Source: Alitta virens (lineage: Eukaryota; Annelida; Polychaeta; Phyllodocida; Nereididae). From it: DNA of 64,000 nucleotides. Below the pieces are notes generated by a model, which was not told the DNA's origin, did no database searches, and worked only from the letters and a program-made list of their open reading frames with translations. The position numbers and the translations under genes were made by a program. Positions 23,654 to 36,800 of the stretch are shown here, piece after piece (position 1 is the stretch's first letter; every line of letters starts with the position of its first letter). Where the stretch lies: positions 26,915,227 through 26,979,226 of the forward strand of contig OW028576.1 in the NCBI GenBank assembly GCA_932294295.1, given 5' to 3'.

Positions 23654-26600
23654 TGCTCATCAGGGAAAACAGTAGAGGTCACAAAGGCAAGTGAATTATG
23701 TTAAAAGTATTAATGGCTATTGAAAGAAAATATAGGTAAAGAATAAGAAACCTACTTTTTGAGGAGATACAACAAATAGATGTCTCATAAAATGGACATT
23801 TGGACTGCTGGGACTATACACCTAAGACAACAGAGATTGAGGAAATTGTTGTGGTCAATTTCATTGATATCTCCAAGTAGGACACATGTTGTATTTATCA
23901 TAAAATATTGTGCATGGTTATCTTTTAAAATTATTGTTGTATAGATAATCGATGTCATGCCAAAATGTAAGTCAGACATGCTGGAAAATTCCAAAAATGT
24001 AATATGTGATGGTGCTAGTTGGAAAGTCACAGTTGAAGATAGGCACTGGTTTAGTAAATTGTATAAAATAAGAGACTATGATGGCATCTTTAACTATCTT
24101 ATTTCAATTGCAATTTACCCTTCTTTTAAATATTTGGAAGTGTCTGAATATATTGTGATGTGACAAAATGTTTATTTTCATATTAATGTACAGGTTGTTC
24201 CCTTTTTGCAGTAATTGTGTTTATATATCTTGAGCATGAATATATATTTTTTGTTTAGATTTTTTGTGATTTTTGTATAATTACAGTTACACCACAAATG
24301 ATTGAGATACTGAAGGGTTACCAATATTTAGTTATCTGTCACATATGAACTAACTGTGTTGGCATCAGTAGCAAAAAAAACCCCATAGGTATTCACAGTA
24401 GCCACTAATAACGAACTTTATTTCTCTCAGAGGGATTGACAATGACGATGGCAATGACATTTTTAAGCCCCATGGGGGTAAAAAAGAGGCAAGGAGACCC
24501 AGCTGAGAAAATTGTATTTCGCTTCTGAGAGGCCACTTTATAATTTTGACATTACAGAATTCATATAAATTTGAATTGATGAAATGAGATAAAGAGTGAC
24601 AATAGGCACATAAATTTCAATGGAGCTATTATGATCACATACGGAGCAATTTCCTTTCGATGGGGGGGGGGGGGGTAGAAAGTTACTCCTTTGTTGGACG
24701 AGGGGATTAACTCCACTTGTGGCATCAACCTGCTCTTCTATTATTATTTTTTTGAACATCAAACATAATATTATCAAACATCAATGATAATGCAAACTAA
24801 TTGTTCTGAAGGGTCGAGGGAGAGTATTCCGGGTATATATTTAATATGATCTTTTAGCATGACAATGTTGTGTAGGATCAATGTTCATAACTCCACTAAT
24901 CCTTGGCCGTATGGCCTCAAATGTTTAAAGAACATTCTTCACATACTTTCGATAAGCCTATTAATCCTTCATAAGTAAAGTATTGGCGACACAGCACCTC
25001 TGCAAATGTGACTCAGAGATTAACCAGAAATCAGTTGATCGTCTTTTGTGTTTACAGTTGCTAAGGGCAACTGTATATTAAGCTACATCCTGGCCACACC
25101 TCCAATTGCTTCTGTCGGTTAAATACAAATATAAACACACATTTTCTGGTCTTAGTCATGAATAAAATGTACATACTAAAAATATAATAAAGTTTGGATT
25201 ACTAAGAATGTCACACACCCTTTCATTAAATAACAAAACTGTCATCTCTTCTCGGGTCAATGACTCTTTGAATCAATTAGAAGTCTTCTACAGGGAATCT
25301 GAGTGTAGTGATGCAGCCATATCTAGGATTAATTGATATTCTGTGTAGTTCAATGATTAAATAACCAGCTGACGTCTGTTGCACCTAAATGTATTTCAAA
25401 CAATTTGACAAAAATATATGATTAGTATGTCAGCAGCGGTTTGACTTTGCCTCAAAGGTGCAAAATTTTCATTTTTATTTATTTGTTTTGCAGTGAAGGT
25501 TTGTAATCCAATCATTGTCAATATTTATCATTTAGTACTTAAGAAAAACTTAATTATATATTTCAATATGTTAATCCTTCATTAAATACATCCATGTTTT
25601 TTATGATATATTTCTGGCAGTTAACCCATATTTGCAGGAGGTTTAGGAATTTTATGAGATGAGGGCAAGCATTTTAACTTTAAGTTTATATATATATGTA
25701 ATATATAAGCTGTACAGATTTTATTTCTTCAAAGCTAAAGACAATTTTATTTCAACACCTGAATCAACAGCCATTTTCATTTAATTTGCCATCACTTTCT
25801 GCAATGTGATTGATTTCAGAAATATTCAATTGCTGTAAGATAGATTTTTTAAATTTTTTGTGATGACAACTGTTGTTGATATATTTGTGATACGTGATAG
25901 AAGCATGAATCGATGCATGATTATGGTCGGTTTTCAGAAATGTAGAATTAGAGAATTTCAACATGCGTAGTGATTGAGGAAATTAAAGTAATAATACATG
26001 CCATGTAAACATAACATTTTCATCAATTTTTCGAGAGTATTTCCTCAAATATTTTGTAAATTATTTGAAAAGTATGTATAATTCTGTTTATTTGGTATTT
26101 TATTATTATAAAAGCATGTTTAAGTCAGATATATGTATGAATTTTATTATTTTGCATGTAGGGAAGTCCAGTGGATGTGCCAACAATGGATAAGGAAATA
26201 ACTAAAATGCTATTTATATATATGATTAAAATTTTGTATGTTTCATTTGATTAGCCAGGGGCTTTTAAAAATGTCTAGAATATGCATGATTTTCCATGTA
26301 GTGATTTATATGTTATCTACTATATTACATGTACTTAACAATATGATATAGTTTACATATATCTGGTCAGTACGTTATTATCAACTTTACTTTTAGGATA
26401 TAGTTTCTGTTATCTATTATCTAAAGCTTATGCGCTACAATACCATTTTTGGAAATTAATTTTGTTAGTTGCATGTTAGTAAAATATGTTATATTATCAC
26501 AAAACTGTAGATACTTTTACACTTCAAATAAAGTTCTTAAGAAAAAAAAGAATGCTTAAGTTTCATTTTTGAAGATGCCTAATATTATAGAACAACTTTG

Positions 26601-28137
26601 TGAAAGCCATTAGAATATTTCTGAATGAATGAAAATATATCTGCAGAGACTATGATAAAGAAAAAAAATATAGATTTAAATGCCTCAATCTCAGTGATAA
26701 TGTAGCAAGCTGATATGACCGGCTGTCTAATGCAGACATAATTATGAGATTAATCTTGCCAACCAATCGAAAAACATTAGAGAAGTAGCTCTGAAACAGT
26801 GCCCAGCTGGCCAATGTGGAATGACCCATAAGGCCACATAGATGACCTAGATACCTTAGGATAACTTATTACAGTGATGTCCTGGTATTGGAATCCAGTG
26901 ACTATTATAAAAAACAAGAAAAAACATAATAGGAAAGTTCCATGGGAGAATTTAGACAATATTGCAGATATTCTGCCACATTTAAGTAACAATAAAACAA
27001 GGGTGATTCTGAAACATCAAGTTGGTTGTTTGATGACATGATGTGAAAGCTTACATTCTCGTTCTGAAATGTTCTGACACTGAGCAGTTGAAGTATATTA
27101 GACACAGTGATAACTAAGCCATTGATAATGGATACTTAAATCTTATCAGTAGGGACTATATTGGCAGAGCAGTACAACTGGTGACCAAAATAATTTTCGA
27201 AAACATCTTATCTCTCATATATATTTTTTTAATCACTGTCTAGACATGGTACATGTACTTTGAACAGACTGATATGTCAGACTGATTCACTTATTGAGCT
27301 AGTTTTATTGAATTAAAAATTAGCATTTAGGCATAGTTAATTACCCAAATTGTCTAGCTTTCTTGAAAAGTTGGTGCGTGTATTGATCATTTACAGAAGG
27401 ATTGATCAGCAACCGTATGGAGAAGTCATTGGCCTGTTCCTCAGTAAGGAAATGAAATATCTGGTCTATGATTACATATCTGTCTGTCTGTCTGTCTAGC
27501 TGTCTGAGCTGTCCGTCTGTTTGTCTGTCAGTCTGTCTGTCAGTCTCTCTGTCAGTCTGTCGCGCTGTCTAGCTGTCTGTCTAGCTGTCTGTCTTTCTGT
27601 CTGTCTCTCAGCACACCTTTCTGTCACACCCCATCAATCAAACCTTGTGAGTGACAAGAACTGTATAACAGGGCTGTACTATCCATATCTATCTATCTAT
27701 CTATTTCTATCTATCTGAACAAACGCACGTAATTGTAGAAATTGTACAGTATAACTTGGCACTATATCTCTTAGCAAGGCATCGTTTATGATACCATGAA
27801 CATAGGAAATTCCCATTCTAGATAACAAGAATGGCTATTTAAACCTGTACGAAAGAAGGCAGCCTGTGTAACAATATGACACAGAGGTGAAAATGCATTA
27901 AGGCAGGAAAGTTCAAGAATTAATGGTTTTGTCAGTAAGTAAATGAAAGATCTCTTTTGAAAATGTGCCCAAAATACTTCAGTTCATTCACATCAATGAG
28001 TTACAAATCTACATTTGATTTTATGCCCTTTGACACCAAATGATAATCATGTGCAAGATTTTTCCTTAAAATAATGGTATGAATAATATCAAATTGGTGG
28101 TTTATTAAATGGTACAACTTGAAACATTGAAAACACA
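23654..28137. other. 3' flank of B1, first copy of the duplicated segment
   Basis: There is no further gene. The stretch is nearly collinear with 33806-37712. It contains a block at about 24478-24540 (aaggagaccc...gaggccac) resembling LINE 3' ends, a G tract near 24663, and about 650 bp (24732-25386) that has no counterpart in the second copy. It ends with TCTG and ATCT microsatellites and a short conserved stretch. An AATAAA at 26527-26532, conserved in the other copy, is a possible distal poly(A) signal. Confidence 0.6.
27478..27716. repeat. TCTG and ATCT microsatellites, copy 1
   Basis: An interrupted (TGTC)n tract at 27478-27605 is followed by (ATCT)n near 27685-27716. Long open frames through it (SVSLSVSL type) are artefacts of the repeat. 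Confidence 0.9.
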
Positions 28138-29019
28138 TCCTTCACTTTCACTTTTACATGATGAATATTTCCAACTAATATCAGGATTTATTGGTCCTGT
28201 CATGTGATGCCCTCTGTGCATGCTGATTGGCTATTACAATTTAGGTGTAGAATATAAAGTTTTATAACAGGACATAATTATAATGTAGGGACCATATGAA
28301 GATAGTTTTGCTGAATCAACTGACATTTTAGATATCAAGTAAAGCACTTCCTTTTATTTCCTCTTTTCAGTTAGTGTAAATTTCCTTATTCATCATCTAG
28401 TTTTATATAAGAAATATTCATATTATCTGATCTAGTAGATGGTTTGGTTATCATTATCAACAATACATTTAAAATGATGTTCTCATGAACTAAATATATC
28501 AAACTCAGACAATATTGATTAAATTTGAGATCTTTCAGACTCAGACATCTGTTCTCTTGTGCACCATTCTTTTTGTACAATTTTGTATTCATTTATTTGC
28601 ACTATACAATGCTTAGATAGAGAGGCGAAACAATACTATAAATATTGGGATATTGAAAAATAAATTAAAAAAGGAACCAATGAACTGCAGCATCAAAAGT
28701 ATTTGATCTTTGTATTGACCCTATTTTTCATGGGTCTCACACTTACTGAACAAATAATGAGACTCTCTATTAAGTAGGCATTGACAGCGTTCTGCCTGAA
28801 CGGCAAACAAATCCCTTCCAAACATCTAACTAGGAAATTAGATAAATATACAATTAAAATATACCATAATATCATCCCTAAAAACATAGAAAGGAAATTG
28901 TTCTGATCATGGGATTTGTTTTTACATGCAGCACTAATGATAACTTCCTCCATCAAGCTAGAATCATATCACAACTTTTACCAAACATTTGGGACTATGA
29001 TGCAAAGCTGTCTATTTGA
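28138..29019. other. Spacer between the duplicated segments
   Basis: About 0.9 kb of AT-rich sequence lacks a match in the other copy. No gene, RNA or clear transposon end is visible. Confidence 0.5.
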
Positions 29020-29039
29020 ATGTGGACCAAGCACCCAGG

Positions 29040-32000
29040 ATGAGGGTCTTATCTTGGGACATTTGGTTTTTGCTCTTACCTATTTGTAAGTGATGATAAT
29101 ATATTATATCAGGGTTTTTTTTAAATTGTTGAGGGGTTGTGGTGATCCTTTTTTTTAAATAAATTATTTCCTTGTCAATGGTTCTGAATGAATAGCTTGC
29201 CTTCCTTTTTTTGCCATTTTAACGTCATAGCTTACTATTAGATACATATATATGCCTCGACATTGTTCATAATTAGAGCTTGGTGTCATATTATTTAATT
29301 GATTCACATTTATGACTTTATTGAAATTTCAGGGGATGTGGTGAACAGCATAAATGTATCAACATGTAATGAAACAGTCCACATTCAGTGCTCTGCATAT
29401 CAAATAGTAATTGTTGGAGTCAACACTACATCAAATCTCACCTCTGACATATTGCAGAAGTGCAATGCTAATCAACAATGTGAGGTCACCAACATACTCA
29501 AAGAATGTGTGCATGTGGAATACTGGTGTAGGATGGGTGAGTATGATAAGCTTGATAGGTTGTATAGTATAATATGCATTGTAGACTTGATTACAAGAGA
29601 ACTTTAAATCTAAATGATATTTGTATAGTTTTAGATTACCTTATCTTGCACATCTCACATTTTCTAGGCAATTGGTTCATATATAACCACTCTCCTGATG
29701 TATAGGATTTACTTTGCTGCTGACAGCAAAATAACATTGAAGACTTAAGTGACACAAGTTTGTACAATATTTCAGACATACAAATGGTGAAGATAGCAAA
29801 ATCATCCACCCTCCAGCTTACCTTCAAATCATCAACGATAACTCTGATGAATGAGCAATTTAATGAAGGAGAATATTCAGAGACTCAGAATGTTGACTGT
29901 TCACTTCAAGCAAATGGACAAGGAGCTGGTAAAAATATTAAAATGAAGATCAGGATTTATGAATTTACACCTTACTGGAGCTGTACACAATTTTGTCTCA
30001 GCGTGGAAAAGTCCTCCAGGCCACCATTGTGTTATAATTCAAGACAAATTTACACCCCAGACGTGTCCTTCCATGGAGACGGTCTTTGGAGATTTAACCT
30101 TACATTTACAAGTCCAGCAAACTGTATCTCAAAAGTGAGGTACTGGATTGAACTATTAGGTAAATATTATTACTTTTATTATGAAATGATAGCCTTTCCA
30201 TGGAGCAATTCTTAAGCATGTCTTGGTGGTTGGCAACATATGCATTAGTCATCAGAAAACTTTTAAGAAATAGATATATTCTTTAACATTACTTTCTTTT
30301 CTCAGCATTTTTGTAATTAATTTTACTGTATTCATTAATCACATAGTTGACAGTCAGGAAGATGAGAATAAGAAGCTCCATTGCACATCCAAACCAGGTA
30401 CTAACTAAGTTTCCTGTTTATTTGATTTTCTTATTTGTTTGCTTTTGCTACTGTGTGTCAGTTGATGGGTCTACAAAATCAAAAATAAATTGCTTGTTGT
30501 TGACATATATTTTAAGCTTGCACTCTCTCCCTTTTAACAGAGCCCACCATAATTTACAGAGCATCACAACCAGGTAGGTTACACATTTGTTTAACAAATA
30601 ATTGTTAATAATTGGTATGCAGGATATCAACACACAACCAACATTTATCAGCCTCATGCTGTTCCTGCATTCGCTGAAAACACATTTCTTGAAAATAACT
30701 CATGCTTAGATTCTTAATTTGGCTGCATACATTTCCATATTTTTTTGTGGGTTTTAAACCTTATCTATTATTCTTCAGGAGTTGAGCCTACATCAACTGA
30801 TGCTTATACAACTGAAGGTAATTTGAAGTTCCATATATTTCTGCAAAGATGGGATTGAGAAAGATTAGGTATTATGTAACATGATATAGTGTGGTGGTAT
30901 ATTTTTCTCTTTCAAAAAGTTCTCTCTCTATTTGGTGATAGTTTTAATGATGATCAGAAAATCATTGGTGTACATGGCATAAACATGTTATATACAGTTT
31001 CAGGCACCAGTTTGGTTGCACCAGTACTTGGAGGACTGCTCTTAGTTGCTGTCCTTGCATTCATCATAGCTGCAGTCTTATTGTGCAGGTGAAATTAACA
31101 TATACAATTTATATTGATGGGGTTAGAAATGTAAGAAGGTAGAACATCTGGTGGCAAGTGCTATTTGGTTATATTTTCCATTTGTGTGACATGCCAGCAG
31201 GGAGTAATGTTAACTAATTATTGTCAGGAAACACAAAGTCAAATGTCTATGGAAGCAATCTGCAATGCATGAACAAGACTACACCTACATTGATGTCAAG
31301 AGCATGGATCTGAGAGAAAAAAGTCAAAGGTAAGTGAAACATAATAACACAAAGAACGTTTTAACTGTAACATTTCTATGTTAGCAAATACATGATATTA
31401 TTCCACAAATTTTTCTTCTTTGTGAAGCTATAACAGTAATAAAAGTCTTCAACTTTTTCCAGGGGATCACCAATCTTTCAAAGCATACATAGCATCCCAA
31501 ATGTTCAGGTTGAAGCATTCCCTGAGTGTCAAGGTTTGACTCCAAGTGCGGAGTCAACTATGAAGAAACGTGAGCTTCCCCAAACACCCAGGTACAAATT
31601 AATGTGACTTTCATTGTGAGAATTTTTCTAATCAGAACCTAAACATCTTTACAAAATTGAAATAGAGTGATACAATATGGTGGCTGGAATGAGTTTTCTC
31701 TCAAAACAAAATATCTAGAAATGTCACTTTTTAGTGCTTCCAGAGAACTCTCAAACACTGACAGCATCGGTGTTGAAGCATCTCCAGTGTGCCAGGCGTT
31801 GGTGCGAAGTGCTGGATCAACTATGCTAAAGCGAGAATTGCCCTTGCCACCCAGGTAACAATAATACTAATATTACTTGTTTCAAGCATATTCACTACCT
31901 ATTGATTCTAACTAATACCCATGATATTTACATGACATTTTCTTTAAAATATTAAGCGAAGACCTTGACATCCTTTACATTCCCCGCAAATGGGAAATAC

Positions 32001-33805
32001 GTCAAGTCAGCCAGAGAAGGGAGAAATCCATTGGATCAAATGCAAAAGGAGGAGAATTACTGCTGCCATCCAGGTATTATAGTTTTTATTGTTGATCTCA
32101 TACCAAACTTTTATATATCATCTTATGATATTTATAGCAATGCTACATGCAAAAAATCATAAACAAATTCTCACAGCAAGCCTCCAAAGTTTATAGTGTA
32201 TACTTATAGTGCATAACTTTGTCTGTACCTAATTTAATTATATTGCTGCATAGTCAAACTTATGATTTCGGATATATTGCATATTTTTTACAGGGCAATT
32301 CTAGGTGACCAAAGCAAAAGACTAACACCATCTTTGCTGCGTGCTCCAGTGTGCCATGAAACGAATGTTGTTAACACCTGGCGGGATCAGTCATCTTCAG
32401 ATTCAGACATAGATGAAGTGTATCTCCCCCCAAGGTTAGTAAAATTTAATATACTTGTGATTGTGGCAGTAGTAGGTTGACATAACTGGCATGTAAACCA
32501 CTAAGGGGTCATACACGCATCTCATTACATCTTATGCTGCAAACTTTATATCTGATCCCTTAAATTATTCCCAGATTAAGATGCCACTAGATTTAATCTC
32601 AGCCAAAACAAAAATCCTTAAACTATATTGATTGGTGTGCATAAACTGGTATGTTACTTATAGGACCTTCTTTGTCAACATAAACATAATGAAAACAGCC
32701 ATTTTATTGGATTATTTTTTTGTTTGCGTAAGTGTACCACCTGATGAGGACATTCTGGCACAGCTCGATGAAGACGCTCCAGATGAAGTTGTTGAGGACA
32801 AAATTGACCCCAATGAGAATGACAACCAAAGTAACAAAAGCCAGGATGGGGATTCAGATACAAGTGAGGAAAGCACGAAAAATGAATACATGGGTCTAAG
32901 CAAGGAAAATCTCAATGACGATGACAACAGCTCCAAGAGCTCATCTGGGACTTTATACACACTGCTGGATGGCAAAACAAGGTATGTCCCGAGATAGGAC
33001 AAAGAGCGTACAACAACAACATAAAACAAATAAAAACACCACAAAAAACTTAAATATCAAAACCTAATAGCTGACAGTTCATATCTTCTTTTCTTGTGTG
33101 TATATCTAGTTAATTTATTATTGATATTACTTTTATAGAACTACTGACAAGAACAATAAAAAAATCGATCTGAATGAAATCCTTGATGAAAACGGTCCCC
33201 TACTTGAGGATATCAAGACTGAACAGCCTAAGGTTACCAAAACTGACACTACCAAAGCTACAAACTCCAAAAATATATTAACAAAAGGTAAGCAAAGTAA
33301 GACTTTCTAGCTCAAGCTCAGATTTTTTCTGTTCTTTTCTGCTATATATTTTCTATGGGTTTACAATAATATAGTAGGATACCTCTAAGATAATGTTATT
33401 ATGGGTCTTGAGGCATCCCTCCTACATTTACTGTTCAGAGAAATCCATGAATGGCAATACAATCTCCTTAACAATTTTTTGGTATGATTTAAAGAGTATG
33501 TGAACATAATAATTAACATAGTTTATGAACTTAATAATAACCATAGAGGTAGCCTGAATAACTGTCACAATATATTTGATATATCTTTTGAACCAGACAT
33601 GGAATCTGGAGTGAAGCAGACAATGGCTGAGGATGGTGAATCTATTGAAGATAAAGCCACAAGTGAGACTACAGAATGTGGTGACTCTAAACACAGTCCT
33701 GATGGTGTTCAAACTGGTGTGGAAAATGAGAAGGAAACTGAAGAAAATGGCAAAACAAAAGATGATGACAAAGATGAGAACGATTATCTCATCTTGGTTG
33801 GTTGA
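29040..33805 (+). CDS. Gene B2: lectin-like transmembrane receptor, paralog of B1
   Basis: Fifteen exons join in frame (2055 nt, 684 aa): 29040-29085, 29333-29536, 29776-30159, 30347-30397, 30541-30573, 30779-30817, 30998-31088, 31228-31329, 31463-31591, 31744-31854, 31957-32073, 32294-32434, 32733-32981, 33139-33287, 33597-33805. Domain order is as in B1: signal peptide (MRVLSWDIWFLLLPI), SUEL/galactose-lectin-like domain (CNETVHIQCS...ECVHVEYWC), second cysteine-rich domain with five cysteines, stalk, TM helix (APVLGGLLLVAVLAFIIAAV), then a long tail with DYTYIDV, RELPQTP, RELPLPP, VYLPP, EYMGL, LYTLL and C-terminal NDYLILVG. It lacks one stalk exon of B1 but has longer stalk and late-tail exons, ending at exactly the same protein length. 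The lectin-like exon differs from B1 at roughly a quarter of residues, whereas exon 32733-32981 differs at only about 3 of 83. Ligand and partners are unknown. Confidence 0.82.
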
Positions 33806-36800
33806 TGCTCATCAGGGAAAACAGTAGAGGTCACAAAGGCAAGTGACTTATGTTAAAGTATTAATGGCTAGTGGAAGAAAATATAGGTAAAGATTAAGAA
33901 ACCTACTTTTTGAGGAGATACAACAAATAGGTGTCTCATAAAATGGACATTTGGACTGCTGGGACTATACACCTAATACAACAGAGATTGAGGAAATTGC
34001 TGTCGTCAATTTCACTGATATCTCCAAGACACATGTTGTATTTATCATGAAATATTGTGCATGGTTTCCTTTAAAAATTATCATTGTATAGGTTATTGCT
34101 GTCACGCCAAAATGTAAGTCAGACGCGCTGGAAAATTCCAAAAATGTAATATGTGATGGTGCTAGTTGGAAAGTCGCAGTTGAAGATAGACACTGGTTTA
34201 GTAAATTTTATAAATAAGAGAATATGATGGCATCTTTAACTATCTTACTTCAATTGCAATTTACCCTTCTATTAAATACTTGGAAGTGTCTGAATATATC
34301 GTGGTGTGACAACATGTTTATTTTCATACTAATGTACAGGTTGTTCCCTTTTGCAGTAATTGTGCATGGTTTATATATCTTGTGCATGAATATAGATTTT
34401 TTGTTTCGATTTTTTGTGATTTTTGTATAATTACAGTTACACCACAAATGATTCAGAGACTTAAGGGTTCCCAATATTTAGTTATCTGTCACATATGAAC
34501 TAACTGTGTTGGCATCAGTAGCAAACAAAACCATAGGTATTCAATGAAGACACTAATAACTAACTTCACTTCTCAGAGGGATTGACGATGACGATGGCAA
34601 TGACAGTCATAAGCCCCTTGGGGGAAAAAAAGAGGCAAAGAGACCCAGTTGAGATAATTGTATTTTGCTTCTGAGAGGCCACTTTATAATTTTGACATTA
34701 CAGAATTGATATAAATTTGAATTGATGAAATGAGATAAAGAGTGGCAATAGGCACATCAATTTCAGTGGAGCTATTATGATCACATACGGAGCAAGTTCC
34801 TTCCGATGGGGGGTAGAAAATTACTCCTTTGTTGGACAAGGGGATCAATTCCACTTGTGGCATCAACCTAGATGTTCCCCAAGATTTGACTCACTAAACA
34901 GCAAATGTGTGGTCTAATATCTTTGCCATCTAAATGTATTTCAAACAATTTGACAAAAATATATAATAAGTATGTCAGCAGCGGTTTGACTTTGCCTCAA
35001 AGGTGCAAAATGTTAATTTTTATTTATTTTTTTGTAGTGAAGGTTTGATATCCAATCATTATCAATATTTATCATTTAGTACTTAAGAAAACTTAATTAT
35101 ATATTCAATATGTTAATCTTTGATTATATACATCAATGTTTTTATGATATATTTCTGGCAGTTAACCCATATTTGCAGGAGGTTTAGGAATTTTATGAGA
35201 TGAGGGCAAGCAGCATAACTTTAAGTTTATATATATATGTAATATATAAGCTGTACAGATTTCATTTCTTCAAAGCTAAAGAAATTTTTATTTCAAGACC
35301 CGAATCAACAGCTGTTTTCATTTTATTTGCCATCACTAGCTGCATCTATGTGGTTATTGAAGCAAATATGGGATTGATTTCAGAAATATTAGGGATTGCT
35401 GTAACCTAGATGTTTTAGATTTTTGTGATGCCAACTGTTGTAAATATATTTGTGATACATGATAGAAACGTGAATCGCTGCATGATTATGGTCGAATTTC
35501 AGAAATGTAGAATTAGAGAATTTCAACACGCGTAGTGATTTGAGGAAATTAAAGTAATAATACATGCCATGTAAACATAACATTTTCATCAATATTTCGA
35601 GATTATTTCCTCATACAATTTGAAAAGTATGTATAACTCTGTTTATTTGGTCATAAAAGCATGTTAAAGTCAGATATATGTATGAATTTTATTATTGTGC
35701 ATGTAGGGAAGTTCAGTGGATGTGCCAACAATGGATAAGGAAATAACTAAAATGCTATTTATACATTCATGGGATTTTAACACAGATTGACATATGATAA
35801 AATTTTGTATGTTTGATTTGATTAGCCAGGGGCTTTTAGAAAGTTTCTAGAATATGCATGCTTTTCCATGTAGTGATTTATATGTTATCTACTATGTAAC
35901 ATGTACTTAACAGTATGATAAAGCTTACATAGATCTGGTCAGTACGTCATTATTAACTTTATTTTAGGATATAGTTTCTGTTATCTATTATCTAAAGCTT
36001 ATGTGCTACAATACCATTTTTGGAAATTACTTTTGTTAGTTGCATGTTAATAAACATATGTTATATTATCACAATACTGTAGATACTTTTACACTTCAAA
36101 TAAAGTTCTTAAGAAAAAAAAACAATGCTTAAGCTTCATTTTTGAAGAAGCCTAATATCATAGAACAACCTTGTGCAAGCCATTAGAATATTTCTGAATG
36201 AATGAAAATATATCTGCTTTGACTATGATAAAGAAAAAAAAAATATAGATTTGAATGCCTCAATCTCAGTGATACTGGGTCTGAAATGTAGCCAGCTGAT
36301 ATGACCAGCTGTCTAATGCAGACATAATGATGAGATAAGGCTTGCCAACCAATCAAAAAACAGCTGAGAAGTAGCTCAGAAACAGCACCCAGCTGGCCAA
36401 TGTGGAATGACCCATAAGGCCACATAGATGACCTTGATACCTTAGGATAACTTATTACAGTGATGTCCTTGTATTGGAATCCAGTGACTATTATTAAAAA
36501 GAAGAAAAAAAAAACTTTCTCCCTAATGGATCTGTATTGTACAATTGAAGGAGTGTGGGAATAGGAAAGTTCCATGGAAGAATTTAGACAATATTGCAGA
36601 TATTCTGCCACATTTAAGTAACTATAAAACAAGGGCGATTATGAAACATCAAGTGGGTTGATTGATGACATGATGTGAAAGCTTACATTCTCGTTCTGAA
36701 ATGTTCTGACACTGAGCAGTAGAAGTATAGTAGACATAGTGATAACTAAGCCATTGATAATGGATACTTAAATCTTATCAGTAGGGACTATATTAGCAGA

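Larger units (their letters stand above)
18380..28137 (+). repeat. Segmental duplication, copy 1 (about 9.8 kb)
   Basis: The segment from just upstream of the B1 start codon to about 28137 matches 29020-37712 in order and orientation, including introns, 3' flank and microsatellites. Start codons lie 10640 bp apart. Intron identity is high by eye but includes many small indels, so the duplication is not brand new. Confidence 0.85.

Noticed and set aside
23957..24163. Short open frame downstream of B1 (MPKCKSDMLENS)
   Set aside because: The corresponding place in the duplicate (about 34110-34217) has an earlier stop, so it is not conserved as coding.
27521..27718. Open frame SVSLSVSLSVSL on the plus strand
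   Set aside because: It is a translation of the TCTG microsatellite.
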